Position numbers and translations under genes: made by a program
NCBI GenBank assembly: GCA_964630665.1
Contig: CAZVVN010000092.1
Span: 1 to 11,148 of the forward strand
DNA from: UBA9619 sp964630665
Lineage (GTDB): Bacteria > Pseudomonadota > Gammaproteobacteria > Arenicellales > UBA868
Reading direction: 5' to 3'
DNA length: 11,148 nt
The notes under the pieces: model-generated
What the model saw: only the letters and a program-made list of their open reading frames with translations
Databases searched by the model: none
What the model was told of the DNA's origin: nothing
Part shown: in pieces, positions 5,371-11,148 of the stretch
Layout: every line of letters starts with the position of its first letter
Numbering within the stretch: the first letter of the stretch is position 1

Positions 5371-8300
5371 GTGAGAATTTGCTTAGGCAGAATGATCAGA
5401 ATCCTGCTATGGATTGCGATCCTTGGTTTTTCTGCTGAGCTATCGGCGATTGGATTGGGACGGTTGGTTGTCAACTCTGCGTTGAATGAGCCATTCGATG
5501 CTGAGATTTCAATCAGTTCGGTCGAGGCCGATGTTCTCGAGACTCTCAAGGTCGCTCTCGCATCACAATCTGATTTCAACCGGGCAGATATTTACCCCGA
5601 CCCTATCTTGCGGGCGCTCACTTTTGAGGTCGTTGAGGGAGAGGCCGGCCCATGGATACGTGTTCTTTCCGATCAATCGATCAGGGTTCCGTTTTTACAC
5701 TTCCTGGTGGCCATCGAATGGTCAGGAGGCAAAATCATCCGCGAGTACACCGCGTTGCTTGATCCGCCTGGCTATCATACCGTCGCTGGAAAACCGATAG
5801 AACCTCCAGAAATTGTTATCGATAAGCGGGTTCTCAGACCCGGCGAGACCTACAGTCCGGTGCGCGGTGGTGAAACTTTGATGGGTATCGCGGCCGATAT
5901 CGACGCCGGCCAGAGTACGAGCATCTATCAAAGAATGTTTGCACTGATACATGCAAATCCCGAGGCCTTTATACGGGGCAACATGAATCTGCTGCGAGAA
6001 GGCGCTTCCTTGAAGATTCCGTCAACCAAATCCATGAGCCGGATCTCGAGGATTCTTGCCAAAGAAGAATATTCCCGGCAATTGTCGGAGTGGATTGCTT
6101 ATCACGATGGCGTAGAAGAGGGCGGGGCCAGATCGGATCAACGATTGTGGGTATCCTTCCTGGCCGAAGAAAAGGAAAAGGACGTCGACAAGGGGGCCCC
6201 TGCTAAGCAAGTCTCCGGAGAGGCTGAGAAACCCGTAGAAGTCGACAAGGAGATTGCTGCCTCTGAGCCGACAACCTCGCTGGGAAGTGACGAGACACTA
6301 ACAGAGCCAGCAGCCGGACTGCCAAAGGCAAGTGCGACGGGTAATTATGTGTTGCGAATTGTTCAGCCTGAGCGCGACAGTGGTACACAGAAATTGACCG
6401 GGACGGTGTCAATCGACGACACCTCGCCGGGTATCAGTGTTAAGACAGAGCAGGTTTCGGCAGCTGGTGAAGTAGGAGAGAAACTCGTCCTGCTGGAAGA
6501 GTCGCTGGCGTCAAAGGAACTTGAAAATGAAAAGCTGCTGAGGCAGATCACATTGCTGGCTGAGCAGATTGAGAAGTCGGCTCGGTTGATCGCTATACAG
6601 GATGAGGCGCTCGCTCTTGCACAGCGACAGGCGAGCGGGCAGGCGCAAGTACCAGGTTCTGGCAGTAAGTTGGATTCGTCTGGTAATCAGATCGACAGCG
6701 AAGCCGGAGCCCAAGGTTCAGAGGAACCCGAATTACCGGTTAAAGAAGAACCTGCACAGGTCGCGCCAGACCCGTCAGTTTCGACGTCTGGCGCCGATCA
6801 AACCACGAGCAGTTCGGTTGCTGTTGACACCAAGCAGCCCCAGAGCAGCGTCGAAAAGGTCGCCTTGAATCAAGACGATGCTACTGAGGCGAAAGCACCG
6901 GTGCCCGATCAGCCGGCTGTAGGTCAACTGGATTCGAAGTCGAGCGTCGGAAAGTCGGGCGAGGGCTCTGAGATTACCGGTACCAAGGCGTCTGAACCCG
7001 CAGCTGAAGTAACCCCGGTAAAACAGACTGGGGATCAGACCCCGGTATCGCTGGCAGACAAAGAGAAGAACTGGTGGGATATGAGTGCTCTGCTCGAACG
7101 CCCCGGCCTGATGATCGAGCAATTGGGCCTGGGCAAGTTTATGCCCCAAGGTGGTCGGCAAATGGTCATCTATGGTGCGGGCCTGGTCCTGTTGCTCGGG
7201 TTGGTGATTCTGATCATCCGACGTCGCCGGAATGCTGAGGACGACTTTGAAGACGACTTTGACGACGACTTCGAGGATGAGCGAGGTGATAGTTCGGTTG
7301 ATGATCCGGTTTCTGCCAACCTAGAGGTGCCTGTAAGCGCAGCAATACCTGAAAGTTCGGTTGCTCCGCCGGTTGTTCAGGAAGAGATTGAGGCGGAAGC
7401 TGCGATGAGCATCGGATCAGGTTTTGTCACGGAAGCCGAAACAGCGCAGGGTGTTGCTGTTCAATCAGATGAGGTCGATCCAATTGCCGAGGCGGAAATT
7501 TACCTCGCATATGGTCGAAATGATCAGGCCGAGCAGGTTCTCACCGATTCGATCCGAGGCTCTCCAGACCGGCTGGAACTAAAGGTCAAGTTGCTTGAGG
7601 TTTTTCAGGCTCAGGGGAATGTGGAGGGATTCACGTCCATGGCGGAAATGCTTGGAACGCAAATTGATCACGGATCGCCGGAATGGGCTCAGATCGTGCA
7701 GATGGCAAGGGATGTTGCTCCAGATAATGCCAAGTTACAGGACGACACTATCGCTGACAGTACGATAGAGGCCCCTGAAGCCCCTGTTGCACAGGGTGGA
7801 CTCCAAGAAATTGCATTTGATACGGTCAGTGACGGTGGGGTTGAGGCCGCTGAGGTCCCTGCCCCGCAGGATGAACTCCAAGAAATTGCATTTGAGACTG
7901 TCAGTGACGATGGGGTTGAGGCTGCTGAGGTGTCTGCCCCGCAGGATGAACTCCAGGAAATTGCGTTTGAGACTGTCAGTGACGATGGGGTTGAGGCTGC
8001 TGAGGTGTCTGCCCCGCAGGATGAACTCCCGGATCTTGAATTCGATCTGAGTGAACCGGAAGAAACTCCGAAACCGGAACCTACTGAGCCTGAAGATGTT
8101 GAGGAATCACCAGCGGCGGATCCGATTGATGACGGGATAGAATTCATTCTGGAGCCGGAGGGTGAGCTACCGCAGGCACAAGCAAGCGAAGCAGTTCTGG
8201 AAGATGGACCCACCGAGGTCGACTCCTTAGAACAGGAATCCGATAGTGATGTTGGTACCCGTCTGGATCTTGCCCGGGCCTACATCGAGATGGGTGATGC

Positions 8301-8406
8301 GGCGGCGGCAAGAACCCTGCTCGATGAGGTCAAGCAAATAGGCACACCCGGCCAGAGAGAAGAGGCAGAAGCGCTGATAGCGAACCTGCTGGAAGATACG
8401 GATTGA
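5371..8406 (+). CDS. fimV: FimV-like polar peptidoglycan-binding membrane protein
   Basis: FimV proteins sit in the inner membrane at the pole, bind peptidoglycan, and support type IV pilus assembly, twitching and polar protein placement. From GTG 5371 the product is 1011 residues (Pseudomonas FimV about 920). Order: signal peptide 1-26 (Arg-rich n-region, LLWIAILGF core, likely cut after ELSA); FimV N-terminal domain 27 to about 135, beginning IGLGRLVVNSALNEPFDAEI; LysM domain about 161-217 (YSPVRGGETLMGIA to LKIP); a variable acidic linker; coiled coil about 366-421; Ser/Ala/Pro/Glu-rich periplasmic linker; one membrane segment 598-616 followed by RRRR; a cytoplasmic acidic part with Asp/Glu-Phe repeats (623-637), a TPR-like block near 703-765, three 25-residue repeats, and the conserved C-terminal FimV/TPR domain about 958-1006. 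The frame is open back into asd, but that extension would hide the signal peptide. No pilus genes are in the window; the type IV pilus link comes from the family. Confidence 0.94.
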   Translation: MRICLGRMIRILLWIAILGFSAELSAIGLGRLVVNSALNEPFDAEISISSVEADVLETLKVALASQSDFNRADIYPDPILRALTFEVVEGEAGPWIRVLSDQSIRVPFLHFLVAIEWSGGKIIREYTALLDPPGYHTVAGKPIEPPEIVIDKRVLRPGETYSPVRGGETLMGIAADIDAGQSTSIYQRMFALIHANPEAFIRGNMNLLREGASLKIPSTKSMSRISRILAKEEYSRQLSEWIAYHDGVEEGGARSDQRLWVSFLAEEKEKDVDKGAPAKQVSGEAEKPVEVDKEIAASEPTTSLGSDETLTEPAAGLPKASATGNYVLRIVQPERDSGTQKLTGTVSIDDTSPGISVKTEQVSAAGEVGEKLVLLEESLASKELENEKLLRQITLLAEQIEKSARLIAIQDEALALAQRQASGQAQVPGSGSKLDSSGNQIDSEAGAQGSEEPELPVKEEPAQVAPDPSVSTSGADQTTSSSVAVDTKQPQSSVEKVALNQDDATEAKAPVPDQPAVGQLDSKSSVGKSGEGSEITGTKASEPAAEVTPVKQTGDQTPVSLADKEKNWWDMSALLERPGLMIEQLGLGKFMPQGGRQMVIYGAGLVLLLGLVILIIRRRRNAEDDFEDDFDDDFEDERGDSSVDDPVSANLEVPVSAAIPESSVAPPVVQEEIEAEAAMSIGSGFVTEAETAQGVAVQSDEVDPIAEAEIYLAYGRNDQAEQVLTDSIRGSPDRLELKVKLLEVFQAQGNVEGFTSMAEMLGTQIDHGSPEWAQIVQMARDVAPDNAKLQDDTIADSTIEAPEAPVAQGGLQEIAFDTVSDGGVEAAEVPAPQDELQEIAFETVSDDGVEAAEVSAPQDELQEIAFETVSDDGVEAAEVSAPQDELPDLEFDLSEPEETPKPEPTEPEDVEESPAADPIDDGIEFILEPEGELPQAQASEAVLEDGPTEVDSLEQESDSDVGTRLDLARAYIEMGDAAAARTLLDEVKQIGTPGQREEAEALIANLLEDTD
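7237..7281 (+). repeat. Acidic Asp/Glu-Phe repeat just after the FimV membrane segment
   Basis: Residues 623-637 of FimV read EDDFEDDFDDDFEDE, a four-residue [DE]DDF-type period encoded by near-repeated GACGACTTT. It follows the cytoplasmic RRRR stop-transfer cluster by two residues. Sharp basic-to-acidic juxtaposition with regularly spaced Phe could be a short interaction motif or simple low-complexity sequence. Confidence 0.7.
7801..8025 (+). repeat. Three tandem 75-bp in-frame repeats in fimV
   Basis: Units at 7801-7875, 7876-7950 and 7951-8025 each encode 25 residues beginning LQEIAF[DE]TVSD and ending APQDE. Units 2 and 3 differ at only two bases (both silent); unit 1 differs from unit 2 at six. 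A degenerate partial copy precedes (7768-7800, EAPEAPVAQGG) and a diverged LPDLEFDLSE follows at 8026. The near identity points to recent duplication, and copy number may vary among strains. The frame is kept, so FimV just lengthens. There are no spacers, so this is not a CRISPR array. Confidence 0.93.
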
Positions 8407-8411
8407 TGCTA

Positions 8412-8421
8412 ACTGGCCAGT
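8412..8421. other. 10-bp palindrome between fimV and trpA
   Basis: ACTGGCCAGT is a perfect palindrome in the 37-nt gap between the convergent fimV and trpA stops. With no loop it is a poor RNA terminator; it could be a protein-binding site or chance. A direct repeat TATCCGGC (8431-8438 and 8445-8452) is next to it. No U-tract terminator is seen on either strand in this gap. Confidence 0.3.
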
Positions 8422-8443
8422 GACCTGACGTATCCGGCAGAAC

Positions 8444-9280
8444 CTATCCGGCTCGAAGACGTACCGTGCCCGCGGCGAGTTCCTTGATGACCTTGATCAC
8501 GTTGTCACATAGCCCGGGCAGTGCATTTCCGTTTGAGTCCAGATTGTTACTGATTTCGTTGACCAGGGCTGAGCCGACAACCGCGGCGTCTGCAAACTGT
8601 ATAATTTCGCTTACTTGCCTGGTTGACTTGATGCCGAAACCGACCGCCAGCGGTAGTTCAGTGGACCGGCGAAGTCGTTCAATCGCTTGTCTGACGTCTT
8701 CATGTTTTGCGGACCGAGTCCCGGTAATACCTGCAATTGACACGTAATAAACAAAGCCACTGGTATTTCTGAGGACATGTGGCAGGCGCTTTTCGTCCGT
8801 GGTCGGAGTGACCAGCCGGATCCAGTGCAAGCCTGCGGTCAGAGCCGGATGGCATAGTTCATCATCCTCTTCTGCCGGTAGGTCGACGATAATGAGCCCA
8901 TCGACACCCGCTGCTACGGCGTCACTTACAAAGGCCTGGCTGCCGTAACGATAGATCGGGTTGAAGTAGCCCATCAGGATAACCGGCGTTTCTTCATCGT
9001 TCGACCGGAATGTGCTGACCATTTCGAGAGTCCGCTTCAGCGTCATCCCGGCCCGAAGTGCGCGCTGGCTTGAAGCCTGTATAGCAGGCCCGTCAGCCAT
9101 TGGATCCGAAAAGGGCATGCCGAGTTCAATCACATCAGCTCCAGCGGCCGGGAGCATTTCCAGCAGTCTGCTCGATGTCTCAAGGTTCGGGTCACCGGCA
9201 GTAATGAAAGTGGTCAGCGCACCACGGTTTTCGCGCGCGAGCAGAGAAAAGCGCCGGCTGAGTCGGGTATCGGAATTCAT
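8444..9280 (-). CDS. trpA: Tryptophan synthase alpha chain
   Basis: Cleaves indole-3-glycerol phosphate to indole and glyceraldehyde-3-phosphate; indole passes through the tunnel to TrpB in the alpha2-beta2 complex. The product is 278 residues (E. coli 268), a TIM barrel. The catalytic pair is Glu52 in VIELGMPFSDP and Asp63 in MADGP (equivalent to Glu49 and Asp60). LMGYFNPIYRYG, DGLIIVDLPAEE, YYVSIAGITGTR and AVGFGIKS are the later conserved strands and loops. The frame is open upstream through the end of trpB to 9457, but those residues are Cys/Arg-rich and unlike TrpA; ATG 9280 gives the expected N-terminus. It starts 5 nt after the trpB stop, so translation is likely coupled. Convergent with fimV. 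Confidence 0.97.
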   Translation of the reverse strand: MNSDTRLSRRFSLLARENRGALTTFITAGDPNLETSSRLLEMLPAAGADVIELGMPFSDPMADGPAIQASSQRALRAGMTLKRTLEMVSTFRSNDEETPVILMGYFNPIYRYGSQAFVSDAVAAGVDGLIIVDLPAEEDDELCHPALTAGLHWIRLVTPTTDEKRLPHVLRNTSGFVYYVSIAGITGTRSAKHEDVRQAIERLRRSTELPLAVGFGIKSTRQVSEIIQFADAAVVGSALVNEISNNLDSNGNALPGLCDNVIKVIKELAAGTVRLRAG

Positions 9281-9285
9281 CGACT

Positions 9286-10506
9286 TCACATCTGAACCCC
9301 GAGGGCATCGGCAACGGCAAAGACATCCTTGTCTCCTCGGCCACACATGTTCATAACCAGGATCTTGTCTTTGTCCATAGCAGGCGCGATTTTCTGGACA
9401 TGGGCAATGGCATGGGCCGGTTCCAGAGCAGGTATGATTCCTTCGGTTCTGCAGCACACTTGAAAAGCTTCCAGTGCTTCAGAATCGGTGATAGAAACAT
9501 ACTCGACCCGGCCGACGTCGTTTAGCCAGGAATGTTCCGGGCCAATTCCAGGATAATCCAGCCCAGCGGATATCGAGTGTGCATCGGTGATTTGGCCATC
9601 TGAATTCTGCAGGAGATAGGTTCGGTTTCCGTGGAGGACGCCCGGCTGCCCGCCTGTCAGAGAAGCAGCGTGTTTGGGGGTTTGCACACCGAGCCCGCCC
9701 GCCTCGACACCAATAATACGCACATCGTCATCCAGGAATGGGTGAAAGAGTCCCATCGCGTTGGAGCCACCGCCAATACAGGCGACCAACACGTCGGGCA
9801 ACCGGTTCTCAGCTTTGAGAATCTGTTCACGGGCTTCCTGTCCGATGACGCTCTGAAAATCCCTGACCATGGCTGGGTATGGGTGCGGGCCGGCGACGGT
9901 GCCTATGATATAGAAAGTGTCTTCCACGTTGGCGACCCAGTCTCGAAGTGCTTCGTTCATGGCGTCCTTTAGGGTGGCGGTGCCACTGTCGACAGGAATC
10001 ACCTCGGCCCCAAGAAGTTTCATGCGAAAGACATTCGGCGCCTGCCGTTCGATGTCCGTAGATCCCATATAGACGACGCAAGGCAGATCGAAAAGTGCAC
10101 AGACGGTGGCTGTGGCAACACCGTGCTGACCAGCGCCGGTTTCAGCGATGATTCGCTTTTTCCCCATTCGTCGGGCCAGTAAGATCTGCCCGAGGGTATT
10201 GTTTATCTTGTGAGCCCCGGTGTGGTTCAACTCGTCCCGCTTGAAATAGATCCGGGCGCCGCCAAGTTCATTTGTGAGGCTTTGTGCAAAGTAAAGAGGG
10301 CTGGGTCTGCCGATATAATGTTCTGCGTAGAAGTTAAAATCCTGCTTGAACTCCGGATCGCTGCTCGCATTTGCGTAGGCTTTTTCCACCTCCAGAACGA
10401 GTGGCATCAATGTTTCAGCGACGAATCGGCCGCCATAGATCCCAAAGTGACCGCTATGGTCCGGGCCGCTGCGGTAGGATTCGTACTTTTTGGCCTTGTT
10501 TGCCAT
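9286..10506 (-). CDS. trpB: Tryptophan synthase beta chain
   Basis: PLP enzyme that condenses indole with serine to give tryptophan. From ATG 10506 the product is 406 residues (Salmonella 397). Visible motifs are GIYGGRFVAETLMP near the N-terminus, the PLP lysine Lys100 in NHTGAHKINN, Glu122 in AETGAGQHG, the phosphate-cradle GGGSN at 245-249, GSTDIERQAPNVFRMKLLGA, and the C-terminal NMCGRGDKD. A second ATG two codons upstream at 10512 is also in frame; AGG at 10516-10518 is only 3 nt from that one but 9 nt from ATG 10506, so I prefer the shorter form. First gene of a trpB-trpA pair; trpF and trpI are not beside it in this window. Probably driven by the extended -10 at 10550-10558, with a leader too short for attenuation. 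Confidence 0.98.
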   Translation of the reverse strand: MANKAKKYESYRSGPDHSGHFGIYGGRFVAETLMPLVLEVEKAYANASSDPEFKQDFNFYAEHYIGRPSPLYFAQSLTNELGGARIYFKRDELNHTGAHKINNTLGQILLARRMGKKRIIAETGAGQHGVATATVCALFDLPCVVYMGSTDIERQAPNVFRMKLLGAEVIPVDSGTATLKDAMNEALRDWVANVEDTFYIIGTVAGPHPYPAMVRDFQSVIGQEAREQILKAENRLPDVLVACIGGGSNAMGLFHPFLDDDVRIIGVEAGGLGVQTPKHAASLTGGQPGVLHGNRTYLLQNSDGQITDAHSISAGLDYPGIGPEHSWLNDVGRVEYVSITDSEALEAFQVCCRTEGIIPALEPAHAIAHVQKIAPAMDKDKILVMNMCGRGDKDVFAVADALGVQM

Positions 10507-10549
10507 TGACATTGCCTGGATTTGATTTCGCTCGATCGTTGTGATCCAT

Positions 10550-10558
10550 AGTGTATCA
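10550..10558 (-). promoter_or_regulatory. Extended -10 promoter for trpBA
   Basis: On the minus strand TGATACACT gives an extended -10 (TGn plus TACACT). The predicted start near 10543 leaves about 37 nt before trpB ATG 10506. No good -35 is seen at 16-18 nt. The hexamer is the same as the candidate before leuC. Confidence 0.45.
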
Positions 10559-10659
10559 GTCCGAAGTCAGGGTGGGGCTGTTAGAAATGCGGGTTAGAAT
10601 GTTGTGGTTCTCTGTAATCTCGAATTCTTGGTATTTCTGTCCGGACCTGACCTTGGATA

Positions 10660-10665
10660 TAGAAT
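10660..10665 (+). promoter_or_regulatory. Weak candidate -10 for truA
   Basis: TAGAAT, within TATAGAAT, is one mismatch from TATAAT and lies about 40 nt before the truA ATG. No matching -35 is seen, so this is tentative. It lies in the 198-nt divergent trpB-truA gap, which otherwise shows only the trpB promoter candidate. Confidence 0.3.
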
Positions 10666-10704
10666 CTACGGCGACTCTGAGACGAAGGCTCTGGTGAGAT
10701 TTGA

Positions 10705-11148
10705 ATGAGACCAAGATTCGATGTAGTAGACCAAGACGTTGCAAAGCCCGGTTTGACCCGCCTGGCGATGTGTGTCGAATATGACGGCAGTGCATTCCAT
10801 GGCTGGCAAGTTCAGAAGCACACAAAGACCGTTCAGGCGGCGCTGGAGACCGCGCTCAGCAAAGTGGCAGACGAGTCGATTCGGGTCGTGACGGCTGGCC
10901 GAACGGACACCGGTGTCCATGCAACCGGTCAGGTTGTCCACTTTGAGACGACTCGTCTTCGTTCCGGATATGCCTGGCTCCGAGGAACCAATACCTGTCT
11001 GGACCGGTCTGTCGTCGCGGTTTGGGTCAACCCGGTACCACTATCTTTTCACGCCCGATTCTCGGCTGTTTCCAGGGCCTACCGGTACGTGGTTCTAAAC
11101 CGTAAGGCAAGGCCGACCTTTTTGAAGTCCCGGGTTACCTGGGATCAT
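10705..11148 (+). CDS. truA: tRNA pseudouridine(38-40) synthase, 5' part (runs off window)
   Basis: Isomerises uridines 38, 39 and 40 in the anticodon arm of many tRNAs. 148 codons are visible, ending exactly at the window edge; the family is about 265-270 residues, so a little over half is present. Motifs are VEYDGSAFHGWQ (24-35), the catalytic AGRTDTGVHATGQVVHF with Asp68 (equivalent to Asp60 in E. coli), and FHARFSAVSRAYRYVV. An in-frame TGA lies immediately before the ATG, so no longer start exists; GGTGAG at 10693-10698 gives a good ribosome binding site 6 nt upstream. The N-terminus is about 10 residues longer than the E. coli protein before the first conserved strand. It diverges from trpB. 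In Pseudomonas truA directly follows fimV. Confidence 0.96.
   Translation, partial: MRPRFDVVDQDVAKPGLTRLAMCVEYDGSAFHGWQVQKHTKTVQAALETALSKVADESIRVVTAGRTDTGVHATGQVVHFETTRLRSGYAWLRGTNTCLDRSVVAVWVNPVPLSFHARFSAVSRAYRYVVLNRKARPTFLKSRVTWDH

Noticed and set aside
7801..8025. Possible CRISPR-like or intergenic satellite repeat
   Set aside because: Units are contiguous without spacers, 75 bp long, and kept in the fimV frame.
7689..8213. Long Ser-rich open frame on the minus strand opposite the fimV repeats
   Set aside because: It is the antisense of the acidic repeat region; low-complexity repeats of GAx and GCx codons keep the opposite frame open. The plus-strand FimV reading explains the sequence.
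9281..9457. 59-residue N-terminal extension of TrpA reaching into trpB
   Set aside because: Composition is Cys/Arg-rich and unlike TrpA; it is the out-of-frame shadow of the trpB 3' end.
10507..10558. trp attenuator or leader peptide before trpB
   Set aside because: The predicted leader is about 37 nt, with no Trp-codon peptide and no alternative hairpins.

Overview
This window is a chromosomal housekeeping segment from a gammaproteobacterium. The evidence is the protein sequences (dCTP deaminase, chorismate synthase, LeuC/LeuD, a Pseudomonas/Vibrio-type Asd) together with the gene order leuC-leuD-asd-fimV and a nearby truA, which echoes the leuC-leuD-leuB-asd-fimV-truA-trpF-accD order of Pseudomonas. 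The genus cannot be named from the sequence. I see no phage, transposon, CRISPR, tRNA or rRNA, and no defence or secondary-metabolite system.

Layout, left to right. (1) 1-1560, plus strand: the 3' part of dcd, then aroC 14 nt downstream. (2) 1618-1986, minus strand: a small unrecognised gene that converges on aroC and diverges from leuC. A 9-bp inverted repeat lies at the aroC junction, and a TTGTTC/GAACAA inverted repeat lies in the gap before leuC. (3) 2163-8406, plus strand: leuC, leuD (adjacent to leuC), asd (TTG start) and a long fimV (GTG start with a strong ribosome binding site), probably read mainly from an extended -10 promoter in front of leuC. leuB, which sits between leuD and asd in Pseudomonas, is missing here. 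(4) 8444-10506, minus strand: trpB followed 5 nt later by trpA, converging on fimV. (5) 10705-11148, plus strand: the first 148 codons of truA, divergent from trpB and running off the window.

Most genes serve amino-acid synthesis: aroC makes chorismate, trpBA carry out the last steps to tryptophan, leuCD form isopropylmalate isomerase, and asd makes aspartate semialdehyde for Lys/Thr/Met and peptidoglycan. dcd supplies dUTP for thymidylate, truA modifies tRNA, and fimV encodes a polar peptidoglycan-binding inner-membrane protein that supports type IV pili and pole organisation.

I did not find a clearly novel system. The points most worth a second look are the antiparallel trpBA block between fimV and truA, the missing leuB, recent-looking 75-bp in-frame tandem repeats in the cytoplasmic part of FimV, and the orphan minus-strand gene beside leuC.
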